From Deltaproteobacteria bacterium (GTDB taxonomy: Bacteria; Myxococcota_A; UBA796; UBA9615), in contig JAGSHC010000020.1 of assembly GCA_023954745.1 (NCBI GenBank), forward strand, positions 1 through 48,476: a DNA stretch of 48,476 nucleotides, written 5' to 3'. The translations under genes were made by a program, and so were the position numbers. The first letter of the stretch is position 1, and every line of letters begins with the position of its first letter. This document shows, piece by piece, positions 15,707 through 23,547 of the stretch. The notes under the pieces were generated by a model that was not told the origin of the DNA, did not search any database, and saw only the letters and a program-made list of their open reading frames with translations.

Positions 15707-17119
15707 ATGAATGCTCTGGCTGCTCCGCCACACCCACTGCATCGCACGCTGTCCCGCCCGCACGGCTACGAGCCCCTCGTGATCGAAGGCGCCTTGCCCG
15801 AGGCCCTCTCCGGGACGCTGTTCCGCGCGGGTCCCGGCATGTTCGAGCGCTTCGGGAAGCCCTACGCCCACCCCTTCGAGGCGGACGGCGCCGTCACGGC
15901 GGTGCGCTTCGGTCGCGGTGTCGCCCACGGCGCCTCGCGCCTGGTGCAGAGCGCGGCGTACCGGGAGGAGGAAGAGGCGGGCAAGCCCCTGTACGGCTCC
16001 CCCGCGAGCTGGTTTCGCCGCGTCGGCAACGCTTGGAAGGGGCGAATCAAGACGAGCGGAAACACGTCTGTCCTTCACTGGCAAGGACGCCTCTTCGCGC
16101 TGATGGAGGCCGGCCTTCCGCAGGAGATGGAGCTCAGCGGCCTCGGTACCCTCGACGCCACGGACCTCGACGGAGTGTTGAACACCTCGTTCTCTGCGCA
16201 CCCGCACCGCATCGCGAAGCGCCGCACGACGATCAACTTCGGGCTTCGCTACGACAAGAAGATGCACGTCGATCTCTTCGAGCTGCCCGACGCCGGTCCG
16301 GCGAAGAAGTTGGGCTCCTTCGAGGCGCCGTGGATGGCGATGCTGCACGACTTCGTGGTCACCGAGAACCACGCGGTGTTCGTCATCGGGCCCGCCCGGC
16401 TGGTGCTGTGGCGGGCGCTGCTCGGTTCCAACGACTTCGGCAAGCTCTTCGAATGGAACCCCGAGATGGGGGTGCAGGTGGTCGTGGTGCCCCTCGCGGA
16501 TCCGGGCGCCCACAAGCGGTTCGACCTCGACCCCTTCTGGGTCTGGCACTTCGGAAACGCCTACGAGAACGGCAGCGGCAAGATCGTCCTCGACATGTGC
16601 CGCTACGACGACTTCGGGTCCCTGGGCGCCATCGCAGCGCCGGAGAAGGAGCTCGCGCCTCCGCTGCTTCACCGCATGGTGATTGACCCACCGTCAGGCG
16701 ACGTCCGCATCGAGCAGCTCTGGGACCAGTTCTGCGAGTTCCCGACCATCCATCCAGACCTGGCCGGACGCGCGCACTCGAGGCTCTGGATGCTCTCCGA
16801 GCGACCGGAGGGTCAGGGGATCACGCGCTTCAGTCTCGACACCCTGCGCGCCCGGACCTGGGAGGCACCCCCTGGGCACCTCGTGTCCGAGCCGATCCCC
16901 GTCCCCAAGACCGCGGGAACCGACTCGGCTGCGTTCCATCTCGAGAACGCGGTGTGGGTCCTCACGCTGGTGTTCGACCCGGACCGTGATCAGTCGTACA
17001 TCGCAGTGCTCGATGGAGAGCGACCCACGTCGGGACCGGTCGCAAAGGTCTGGTTCGATCAGCCGCTTCCCCAGACCTTTCACGGGGCCTGGGTGCGGGG
17101 AGGCGCGACGGTCAGCTGA
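15707..17119 (+). CDS. Carotenoid cleavage oxygenase (RPE65/CCO family)
   Basis: 470 aa, the usual size. These non-haem Fe(II) dioxygenases cleave carotenoids, apocarotenoids or stilbenoid double bonds. All four iron-binding His are in family context: SAHPHR (His165), MLHDFVVTEN (His214), WHFGNAYE (His281) and TFHGAWV (His459). The N-terminal SGTLFRAGPGMFERFG is also characteristic. No signal peptide is seen. ATG 15707 has GAGG six nt upstream. The frame is open much further back, but that stretch is antisense to the TetR gene. The substrate is unknown; no carotenoid synthesis gene lies in the window. Confidence 0.93.
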   Translation: MNALAAPPHPLHRTLSRPHGYEPLVIEGALPEALSGTLFRAGPGMFERFGKPYAHPFEADGAVTAVRFGRGVAHGASRLVQSAAYREEEEAGKPLYGSPASWFRRVGNAWKGRIKTSGNTSVLHWQGRLFALMEAGLPQEMELSGLGTLDATDLDGVLNTSFSAHPHRIAKRRTTINFGLRYDKKMHVDLFELPDAGPAKKLGSFEAPWMAMLHDFVVTENHAVFVIGPARLVLWRALLGSNDFGKLFEWNPEMGVQVVVVPLADPGAHKRFDLDPFWVWHFGNAYENGSGKIVLDMCRYDDFGSLGAIAAPEKELAPPLLHRMVIDPPSGDVRIEQLWDQFCEFPTIHPDLAGRAHSRLWMLSERPEGQGITRFSLDTLRARTWEAPPGHLVSEPIPVPKTAGTDSAAFHLENAVWVLTLVFDPDRDQSYIAVLDGERPTSGPVAKVWFDQPLPQTFHGAWVRGGATVS

Positions 17120-17187
17120 CCTGACGCTGCCCCGACCACTCTTCGGTGGCTTCGCCGTCCTCGAAGGTCGTCACCGCCAGGGTGGCT

Positions 17188-18558
17188 CTACTGCAGACCC
17201 ACGAGCTTCTTGAAGCGCTCGTGCTCGTGCAGCGAGGCGAGGTCCGGGTCGTGCCGGGCATAGGACAGCTCAGAGAAGCCGAGGTCCACGGCTTGCTGGA
17301 GCATGTGGAGCGCCTTGTCCTGCTCGTCACCGAGGGCGTAGAGGCACGCGAGGTTGTAGGACGCGATGGCGTTGGCTGGCTCGAGCTTGAGCAGCTCCTC
17401 GAGGAGGGTGCGGGCGCCGTCGAGATCGCTGGCGCGATAAGCCTCCACGATCTCGTCGTCGATCTCGTCGGCCCGCGCCCAGAGACGAAGCTCGTCGTCG
17501 GAAGGCGCGGTCCACCGCCGGTCGCGAGCTGAAGCGAGCTTGGTCGACGGGGTCGCGACGCCTCCCTGATACCAATATGCGACCGTGGAGAGACGGTCGC
17601 TTCGGGAGTTGTCTGGTCCGCGCTCCACCGTCAGCTCGATGCTCTGGGCGAAGGGAATCGGGTCCTGCACGTGAAACCGGTACATCGACGTGCGCGCCTT
17701 GGCGCGGCCGCCCTCCGCGAGGGTGGCGCCCGAGTACGGATTGCTGTGCGCATTCACGCCGAACATGTTTCCGAAGTAGCGCAGCAGCTTCTCTGAGCCC
17801 GCGCCCCCGCGTGCGTCTCCGTCGACCGTGAAGCCGACTCGACCCGCAGCCACGTTCCCGGGCTCCGTGGCCTGGACCACGACCGACAGACCGACATAGT
17901 GACCCGCGCCGGTCGTGCGAAGGGCCGTCAGGGGTTTCTCAGACGCCTCACCCACCGACTGGGAGTAGGTGGCGTGGAAGTGGAGGGGCGCCGGGCCCAC
18001 GGGAGCGTTGTTGTAGTCCACCTCCCAAGCGAGCACGCGGGTGGCGTGCACGCCCTCGTTGTCGAGAGTGATGGACGCCCTCGACGCGAAGGGCATGGCC
18101 CAGAAGGAAGTGAACGACCGACCGCCCGACTGCACCACCATCGGGAGGGAGGAGAGGTTCTGCCGCGCGCCCGGACCGACGGCGAAGAAGTCGCCGATGG
18201 GGGCCTCCACGGCAGCGACGTCAGAGTCCTCCCACCGGATGCGCAGCACGATGTCGCGCCAGTAGGTCTCGGAGCCCTCGATGGCGATCCAGATGCGGTC
18301 GACCGTGCCGGGACCATCGAGCTCGGCAAGGACGATGGAGCCGCCCGCTTCGAGGACTGGCTCTGCTTCGAGATCCGACGACGAGACCCGCCCAAATGTG
18401 CCGGACTGCGGCTGGGCCAGAGCGCCCAGGCTGTCAGTCGCCGGGGCCATCGCGGGCGGAGGCGGCGTGGGCGCCCGCTTGCGAGCGTGAGCCGGCGTCG
18501 AGATGCAGAGGGCCAGGGCGAAGAGCCCCACGGTGGTCAACAGACGGTGCAGAGGCAT
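17188..18558 (-). CDS. Exported DUF2961/GH172-like protein with C-terminal TPR
   Basis: 456 aa. A signal peptide (about 1-25, ending AHA) is followed by a DUF2961-like domain (about 50-345). Recognisable elements are GPGTVDRIWIAIEG, VEAPIGDFFAVG, FTSFWAMPFASRASI and RFHVQDPIPFAQSIELTVERG. DUF2961 includes glycoside hydrolase family 172, with known members acting on fructofuranose or arabinofuranose linkages; some catalytic acids may be present but cannot be assigned by eye. Residues about 385-456 form a TPR-like pair (LEPANAIASYNLACLYALGD), an uncommon addition. The ATG has no Shine-Dalgarno but has TAGACT 6 nt upstream. It is convergent with the oxygenase gene. Polysaccharide-active function is inferred. 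Confidence 0.8.
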   Translation of the reverse strand: MPLHRLLTTVGLFALALCISTPAHARKRAPTPPPPAMAPATDSLGALAQPQSGTFGRVSSSDLEAEPVLEAGGSIVLAELDGPGTVDRIWIAIEGSETYWRDIVLRIRWEDSDVAAVEAPIGDFFAVGPGARQNLSSLPMVVQSGGRSFTSFWAMPFASRASITLDNEGVHATRVLAWEVDYNNAPVGPAPLHFHATYSQSVGEASEKPLTALRTTGAGHYVGLSVVVQATEPGNVAAGRVGFTVDGDARGGAGSEKLLRYFGNMFGVNAHSNPYSGATLAEGGRAKARTSMYRFHVQDPIPFAQSIELTVERGPDNSRSDRLSTVAYWYQGGVATPSTKLASARDRRWTAPSDDELRLWARADEIDDEIVEAYRASDLDGARTLLEELLKLEPANAIASYNLACLYALGDEQDKALHMLQQAVDLGFSELSYARHDPDLASLHEHERFKKLVGLQ

Positions 18559-18564
18559 GCGGTG

Positions 18565-18570
18565 AGTCTA
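18565..18570 (-). promoter_or_regulatory. -10-like hexamer TAGACT before the GH172-like gene
   Basis: Minus-strand TAGACT (18570-18565) ends 6 nt before ATG 18558. No ribosome binding site is seen. It has the same spacing as the hexamers before the exonuclease and GH105 genes. Confidence 0.4.
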
Positions 18571-18718
18571 TCAAGGGGGCGGCGAGATCCGCACTCGTTC
18601 CGACCGAGCGGCCGAGGCGTGACCGGACCGTTGTCCGCCGCTCGTGAGGAACCCCTGCGCCCTGGGGGCCCGGGTGGGTCCTCGGTCAGCGGGAGGGCCT
18701 CAGTTCCATGAGAAGGCC

Positions 18719-19786
18719 CTAGTGGATGATCTCGTCGTCGGGGGTGTCGCCGGGCTCGGTGTAGATGATGGTCTGCTTGTAGCCCTGCGGAAGCGGCGTG
18801 CTCTCCATGCTCCACCCAGTCCCGAAGAGCGCGGTGTGTACGGACATCTGCGCGGCCACCGCTGCTCGGCGGGCCTCGGCCGCGGCTTCGCGGGCTTCCA
18901 TCGCCGACACCTTGGTGTGGAACGCGCGACGGCGGCGGAACGCGGCGATGAGGAAGATGAGCGCGCCGGCGCCCCAGGTCACCCCGGAGCCACCGATGAC
19001 CGGCAAGAGCGCGTGCCAGAAGGTGATGCGGCCTCGCCAGGCGTCCTCGAGAGCGCTCAAGCGCTGTCCGGTGGCGCGCTCGAGGGCCGCGTCGACGCTC
19101 ACGCCGGAGCTCAGCTCGGCGATGAGCCGGGGGAGCACGTCCTCGCCGCGGTCAGCGAGGTACGCGACAAAGTCCGAGGACTGGGCGTAGGCGAGGCCAG
19201 CGCGGCCCGGGCTGCGAGGCCAGCGGTGCGTGATGTCCTCGAGGTCCAGGAGCGCGCCGCCGAGGGCCGCTTGCACCAGTGTGGCGTGGCCCTGGGCGTC
19301 CATCTCGCCAGCGAAGAGCTTGGCCGATCCTTCGTTGAGCCAGCGGGGGATCTCTCGGTCCCCAAAGGCGCGACCGAGGACGACATGCACCAGCTCGTGC
19401 ACGAAGACCTTGTCGATGGGGTCCGCACCGACGTGGGGCATCCGCGAGCGGAGGTAGACCTCGCCGCGCTCCCAATAGGCGGTGCCGGCGGCCCAGGACG
19501 GGGGGGTGCCCGGCTGCGCGGCGGCGAACTCCGCGAAGGTCGGGGACAGGACCACGTCGATGACCCGCGGGCTCTCGATGCCCGTCTTGGACGCGATGCT
19601 GCTCAGAGCAGCGGGGCCCCGAGCTGCGAGCACGGCGGCGATGCCTTCGTCCTTGGCCCGGAAGTGGAAGCGCAGGCTTCCCGCGGTAAGAGACTCGTAC
19701 CCCGGCGCGGTGGGGGGTGCGGCGCTGGCGAAGCTGGGCAACGCGAGAGCGAGAAGGAGGACAGCAGTGGGGAGGAAGCGGCGCAT
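18719..19786 (-). CDS. Membrane-anchored gluzincin metallopeptidase (peptidase MA-like)
   Basis: 355 aa. A signal peptide (MRRFLPTAVLLLALALPSFASA) leads into an extracytoplasmic domain. The zinc motif is HELVH (130-134), with the third-ligand context WLNEG (Glu152). This is the arrangement of MA-type gluzincins with an Ala/Ser-rich fold. A single transmembrane helix (about 262-284, ending in RRRR) is followed by an Ala/Glu/Arg helical, probably coiled, cytoplasmic segment (about 290-315) and a charged tail. The catalytic domain therefore lies outside the inner membrane. A much longer open frame upstream on this strand is antisense to the exonuclease gene and is discarded. The substrate is unknown. 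Confidence 0.85.
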   Translation of the reverse strand: MRRFLPTAVLLLALALPSFASAAPPTAPGYESLTAGSLRFHFRAKDEGIAAVLAARGPAALSSIASKTGIESPRVIDVVLSPTFAEFAAAQPGTPPSWAAGTAYWERGEVYLRSRMPHVGADPIDKVFVHELVHVVLGRAFGDREIPRWLNEGSAKLFAGEMDAQGHATLVQAALGGALLDLEDITHRWPRSPGRAGLAYAQSSDFVAYLADRGEDVLPRLIAELSSGVSVDAALERATGQRLSALEDAWRGRITFWHALLPVIGGSGVTWGAGALIFLIAAFRRRRAFHTKVSAMEAREAAAEARRAAVAAQMSVHTALFGTGWSMESTPLPQGYKQTIIYTEPGDTPDDEIIH

Positions 19787-19900
19787 GGGTAGGTACTTCG
19801 TCACACCACAGTAGCTTCGCAAGAGGGCCGATCGACCCGGAACTGCCCGTCCCATCGGACAGGCGGGTGCCCCGCTTCTCGTCTCGAAGGAGAGGTCGTT

Positions 19901-19906
19901 TATCCT
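19901..19906 (+). promoter_or_regulatory. -10-like hexamer TATCCT before exonuclease start
   Basis: TATCCT ends 6 nt before ATG 19913. An AAGGAGAGG lies about 25 nt upstream of the start, too far to serve as a ribosome binding site. It is a leaderless candidate, identical in hexamer and spacing to the GH105 promoter. Confidence 0.45.
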
Positions 19907-19912
19907 CACGGC

Positions 19913-20794
19913 ATGCCGCAACGCCCCAAGGTTCACCTCGTTGATGGGACGTATGAGCTGTTCCGCAGCTACTTCGGCTCGCCGGCCCGCACCAACGCTG
20001 AGGGCGCCCAGGTCGGGGCCCTGCGCGGAATCCTCCACTCGATGATCGGCCTGCTTCGACAGGAGGATGTGACTCACGTGGGTGTGGCCTTCGACCACGT
20101 CATCGAGTCGTTCCGCAACGACATGTTCGCCGGGTACAAGACGGGAGCGGGCGTGCCCGTGGAGCTCAGCTCCCAGTTCCATCCGGCGGAGAGGGTGTGC
20201 CGGTCTCTGGGTCTGGTGGTGTGGCCCATGGTGGAGTTCGAAGCGGACGACGGCATTGCCAGCGCGGCCGCTCGCTTCGCGGCGGACGAGGACGTTGGCC
20301 AGGTGGTCATCTGCACCCCTGACAAAGACATGGCGCAGTGCGTCATCGGCGACCGGGTGATCATGGTCGACCGCATGCGGAAGAAGCAGCTCGACGAGGA
20401 TGGAGTCCGGGAGAAGTTCGGGGTGTCTCCGGCGTCCATCCCCGACTACCTCGGGCTCGTGGGGGACGACGCGGACGGCATTCCCGGGATCCCTCGATGG
20501 GGTGCGAAGTCCACCGCCGCGGTGCTGCGGGAGTACGGGCACCTGGAAGCCATCCCCGACGACGTCAGCGCCTGGACCGTCAAGGTGCGCGGCGCGGCCA
20601 CCCTGGCCGGCAACCTCGCCGCCCGTCGGGGGGACGCGATGCTGTACCGCGACCTGGCAGTGTTGCGGACGGATGCGCCGACTCCCGAGTCGCTGGAGGC
20701 CATGCGCTGGACCGGTCCCGCAGACGACTTCGAGGCTGTGTGCGACTGGCTGGGAGACCGACGCGCGCCGAGCCGAGTCCCCGCGGTGAAGTAG
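19913..20794 (+). CDS. Stand-alone 5'-3' exonuclease/flap endonuclease
   Basis: 293 aa, corresponding to the N-terminal nuclease domain of DNA polymerase I without a polymerase (ExoIX/Xni-like). Metal-binding and DNA-binding elements include VDGTYELFRSYF, VAFDH, FEADDGIASAAA, TPDKDMAQ, and the helix-hairpin-helix VGDDADGIPGIPRWGAKSTA. It would remove flaps or RNA primers in DNA replication or repair, in the cytosol. Some ExoIX proteins lack catalytic Asp residues; here the main acidic motifs are visible. The start is supported by an upstream TATCCT and by the usual N-terminus. A DNA ligase gene lies about 450 bp downstream on the opposite strand, a suggestive but unproven link. Confidence 0.9.
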   Translation: MPQRPKVHLVDGTYELFRSYFGSPARTNAEGAQVGALRGILHSMIGLLRQEDVTHVGVAFDHVIESFRNDMFAGYKTGAGVPVELSSQFHPAERVCRSLGLVVWPMVEFEADDGIASAAARFAADEDVGQVVICTPDKDMAQCVIGDRVIMVDRMRKKQLDEDGVREKFGVSPASIPDYLGLVGDDADGIPGIPRWGAKSTAAVLREYGHLEAIPDDVSAWTVKVRGAATLAGNLAARRGDAMLYRDLAVLRTDAPTPESLEAMRWTGPADDFEAVCDWLGDRRAPSRVPAVK

Positions 20795-20808
20795 CCGAGG
20801 GGCGTCGG

Positions 20809-20822
20809 GGGGACGCGTCCCC
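20809..20822. other. 14-bp perfect palindrome after the exonuclease gene
   Basis: GGGGACGCGTCCCC is a perfect palindrome 14 bp after the stop. It lacks a T tract, so it is a weak terminator at best. A binding site is possible. Confidence 0.3.
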
Positions 20823-20936
20823 GCAGGGCGGCGAGTGCGACGCAATCTGTGACACCCGAGAGCGGATCCATCCCCTAGCGTTCCTTCGAACCGAGCGGCG
20901 GGCCTTTGCCGGCGCTCCCACCAAAGGAACTGACTC

Positions 20937-21224
20937 ATGAAGCACCTCGCCCTCTCGATTCTCCTTGTGGCCGCCATGTCCTCGACCGCCCTCGCCGGCA
21001 CGATTCGCGTGCAGAACGGCGACAGCAAGACCCACACCATCGAGCTGAAGTGCAGCGGCTCGAGCAAGAAGGTCGAGATCAAGGCCTCCACCACGGCGTC
21101 GTACACCTTCCACTCGACCTCGGACTCGTGCGACATCGTCGGCGGGTCCATCGAGTTCCCCACCAAGGAGCTCGAGGACGGCCAGAAGTGGACCATCAAG
21201 GGCGACGAAGCGAAGCCCTCCTAG
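20937..21224 (+). CDS. Small exported protein of unknown function
   Basis: 95 aa. A clear signal peptide (about 1-20, ending ALA) gives a mature protein of about 75 residues that looks all-beta: alternating polar/hydrophobic strands such as TIRVQNGDSKTHTIELKC. It has exactly two Cys in the mature part (about residues 39 and 64), which could form one disulphide. AAAGGA lies about 9 nt before the ATG, one of the better ribosome binding sites in the window. No family recognised. It is convergent with the ligase gene, with a 19-bp tandem duplication spanning both stop codons. Confidence 0.8.
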   Translation: MKHLALSILLVAAMSSTALAGTIRVQNGDSKTHTIELKCSGSSKKVEIKASTTASYTFHSTSDSCDIVGGSIEFPTKELEDGQKWTIKGDEAKPS

Positions 21225-21258
21225 AGGCCTAGCCCCCGACGAGAGGCCTAGCCCCCGA
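21223..21258. repeat. Tandem 19-bp duplication across convergent stop codons
   Basis: The 17-bp sequence AGAGGCCTAGCCCCCGA occurs at 21223-21239 and again at 21242-21258, offset 19 bp. It covers the end of the small exported protein gene and the end of the ligase gene; each copy could supply a stop to both. Confidence 0.85.
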
Positions 21259-22312
21259 AGATCTCGCTCAACTCTTGCGGAGGAATCACCTCCATCTGCT
21301 CGTAGGTGCAGTCGGCCGGCTCCTTGTCGGGCCTCCAGCGCTTGAAGTGGCCCGGGTGTCGTAGGCGTCCACCGTCGAACTGGTTGAAGCCCACCTCAGC
21401 CACCAATCCCAGTCGCAGCGGCTGCCAGGACAGGTCCTTCCCGCCGTTCCAGCGGGACTGCTGTCCTGGCCGTCGCTCGTCCTGGGAGAACTTGGCCCAG
21501 TCGGCCCACGGGTGTCCCTCGAGAGCCCCCTCCCGATACGGCGCCAGCTCCTCCACCAGCTCGGCTCGACGCGCCGCCGTGAACGAGGCGGCCACTCCGA
21601 TCTGCTGGAGCTTCTCGCCATCCCACAGCGCCAGGATCAAGGAACCCACGAGCTCTCCCGGCCCGTTCTTGTGCCAGCGGAACCCCGCCACCACACAGTC
21701 CGCGGTGCGCTCGTGCTTGATCTTCACCATCGTGCGCTTGCCCGGCATGTACCCATCGGCCACGCCCTTGGCGATGACCCCGTCGAAGCCCGCTCCCTCG
21801 AACCGATGAAACCAGTCCTCGGCCACGACGCGGTCCGTGGTGGCAGGGGTCACGTACACCGGCGCCTCCACCCCCTGCAGGATCTGCTCGAGCATCTCCC
21901 GCCGCTGCACGAACGGCGTGTCCGAGAGATCGGTGTCACCCAGCGCGATGAGGTCGAAGAACACCACCTGCGTCGGGCACTCGGCTGCCAGCTTGTCGAT
22001 GCGGGACTTCGCCGGGTGCAGTCGCATCTGCAGCGAGTCGAAGCTGAGCCGACCGTTCCGCTCCACCACCAGCTCCCCATCCACGATGCAGCGCTCGGGC
22101 AGCGCAGCCAGCAGGGGCTCCCGAAGCTCGGGGAAGTAGCGGAGCAAGGGCTTCAGGGAGCGGGACTGCAGATAGAGCTCATCCCCGTCCCGAAACACGA
22201 CCACTCGAAAGCCGTCCCACTTCGGCTCGTAGATCCAGGTGTCGCCCCTGGGCAGCTTCTTGGCTGCCTTGGCGAGCATCGGCTTCAGGGGCGGGGCGAG
22301 TGGCAACGTCAT
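21248..22312 (-). CDS. ATP-dependent DNA ligase (LigC-like)
   Basis: 354 aa. ATP-dependent ligase with a nucleotidyltransferase domain and OB-fold, and no DNA-binding N-terminal domain, as in the small LigC-type bacterial enzymes. Motif I is YEPKWDGFR with adenylation Lys31. Other motifs are CIVDGELVV (III), FDGVIAKG (IV) and MVKIKHERTADCVVAGF (V). It seals nicks through an adenylated intermediate and probably acts in repair alongside the essential NAD+ ligase elsewhere. It is not fused to the polymerase or nuclease domains of LigD, and no Ku gene is near. ATG 22312 is chosen over 22351 because TACGCT lies 7 nt upstream and the divergent gene starts only 29 bp away. Confidence 0.93.
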   Translation of the reverse strand: MTLPLAPPLKPMLAKAAKKLPRGDTWIYEPKWDGFRVVVFRDGDELYLQSRSLKPLLRYFPELREPLLAALPERCIVDGELVVERNGRLSFDSLQMRLHPAKSRIDKLAAECPTQVVFFDLIALGDTDLSDTPFVQRREMLEQILQGVEAPVYVTPATTDRVVAEDWFHRFEGAGFDGVIAKGVADGYMPGKRTMVKIKHERTADCVVAGFRWHKNGPGELVGSLILALWDGEKLQQIGVAASFTAARRAELVEELAPYREGALEGHPWADWAKFSQDERRPGQQSRWNGGKDLSWQPLRLGLVAEVGFNQFDGGRLRHPGHFKRWRPDKEPADCTYEQMEVIPPQELSEIFGG

Positions 22313-22319
22313 GGCACCG

Positions 22320-22325
22320 AGCGTA
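22320..22325 (-). promoter_or_regulatory. -10-like hexamer TACGCT before ligase start
   Basis: Minus-strand TACGCT (22325-22320) ends 7 nt before ATG 22312. The whole divergent intergenic region is 29 bp (22313-22341), so a normal untranslated leader does not fit on either side. Confidence 0.45.
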
Positions 22326-22329
22326 CCGA

Positions 22330-22335
22330 TATCCT
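22330..22335 (+). promoter_or_regulatory. -10-like hexamer TATCCT before GH105 start
   Basis: TATCCT ends 6 nt before GTG 22342. It sits back to back with the ligase hexamer in the 29-bp divergent gap, and no Shine-Dalgarno is present. Confidence 0.45.
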
Positions 22336-22341
22336 CGACCC

Positions 22342-23547
22342 GTGCGTTCACTCTCCCCTTCCCTCCTGATCCTCGCCGTCAGCAGCCAGATCATCGCGGG
22401 CTGCGCCTGCCCTCCCGGCAGCCAGTGCATCGATCGTCCGGCCGACCCCGTCGCGAGCCACGAGAACCAGGCCCTCGTCTCCCGCCTCGCGGAGCAGTCC
22501 ACCGAGCGCTGGGCCCCCGCCGACCTGACCCTGGACTGGTCCCAGAGCGTGCTCGCCTGGGGCTTCCTCCGCGCCCACGCCAACGTCCCAGACGCCGGGC
22601 ACGACACGTTCGGCACCGCCTGGATCGAAGGCGCCCTCCCGGACTTCACCGGCGACGACCCACGCACCTTCAACAGCTCCGACTCCATGAGCCCCACCTC
22701 GGTGGCGTCGTCCCTCATGGCGGATGACCCGAGCCGCGACTACACGCTCATCACCGATGCGGCCAACCTGTACCTCGACGAGGTCCCCCGAACCGCCGAC
22801 GGCGCCATCCCCCACTGGGGCCCCGAGCACCCCCTCTTCGGCGACACGCTCCAGGTGTGGGTGGACTCGCAGTTCATGGTGGGCATGACCTGGCTGCAGG
22901 AGTACCGGCGCACCGGGGACGCCTCCTACCTCGACGACTGGGTCGAGCAATACCGTCTCTTCAGTGATCTGTGCCGCGACCCCGACGACCAGCTGTACCG
23001 CCACGCCTGGGACGACGTCGCCGAGGAGAACATCCCCCCGGAGGCTGTCTACTGGAACCGGGGCAACTCCTGGGTCCTCATCTCCGCCGCCGAGTTCCTG
23101 CGCCTCGCCCCTGGTCACGCCGACGCCGGGGAGATCGAGCTGCTCTTCCGCGCGCATCTCGACGCCACGCTGGCCCTCCAACGCGACGATGGCCTGTTCT
23201 GGACGGTGCTCAACGCGCCCTTCGGGAACGACGCTCGCAACTACCCCGAGACGTCGGGCTCCGCCCTCATCGGGTACTCCATCGCGGCGGGGATCAGGGC
23301 AAACATCCTCCCCATCGAGGCCTACGGCGCCCCCCTCTCCCGGATCGTGCGCGGCGTGCGCGACCTCCTCTGGGAGGAGGACGACCGCCTGATGCTCCAG
23401 GGCACCTCCTTCGGCACCAACCCCGGCGACTACGACAACTACGTCAACACCGCCGTCCTGCCGGACCAGATCGTGGGCGTCGGCGCAACCCTGATGCTGC
23501 TCAGCGAATCTCAGGGCCTGCCGGACCCCCTCGAAGAAGCCCAATGA
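22342..23547 (+). CDS. GH88/GH105-family unsaturated uronyl hydrolase, lipoprotein
   Basis: 401 aa. A lipobox (IAGC, Cys21) anchors it in the envelope. The (alpha/alpha)6-barrel signatures include VDSQFMVGMTWL (the usual DD/D-x-x-x-M-x-x-P-L region), HAWDD and WNRGNSWVLISAAEFL. GH105/GH88 enzymes remove the delta-4,5-unsaturated uronic acid left by polysaccharide lyases, using hydration of the double bond. The start GTG 22342 gives a clean signal peptide; the longer frame would run over the divergent promoters. It overlaps the lyase gene by 4 bp (ATGA), matching the expected lyase-then-hydrolase logic. Confidence 0.87.
   Translation: MRSLSPSLLILAVSSQIIAGCACPPGSQCIDRPADPVASHENQALVSRLAEQSTERWAPADLTLDWSQSVLAWGFLRAHANVPDAGHDTFGTAWIEGALPDFTGDDPRTFNSSDSMSPTSVASSLMADDPSRDYTLITDAANLYLDEVPRTADGAIPHWGPEHPLFGDTLQVWVDSQFMVGMTWLQEYRRTGDASYLDDWVEQYRLFSDLCRDPDDQLYRHAWDDVAEENIPPEAVYWNRGNSWVLISAAEFLRLAPGHADAGEIELLFRAHLDATLALQRDDGLFWTVLNAPFGNDARNYPETSGSALIGYSIAAGIRANILPIEAYGAPLSRIVRGVRDLLWEEDDRLMLQGTSFGTNPGDYDNYVNTAVLPDQIVGVGATLMLLSESQGLPDPLEEAQ

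Noticed and set aside
18719-21199. Extended 826-codon version of the metallopeptidase gene
   Set aside because: The extra N-terminus is antisense to the exonuclease gene. A signal peptide begins at 19786, which is the natural start.
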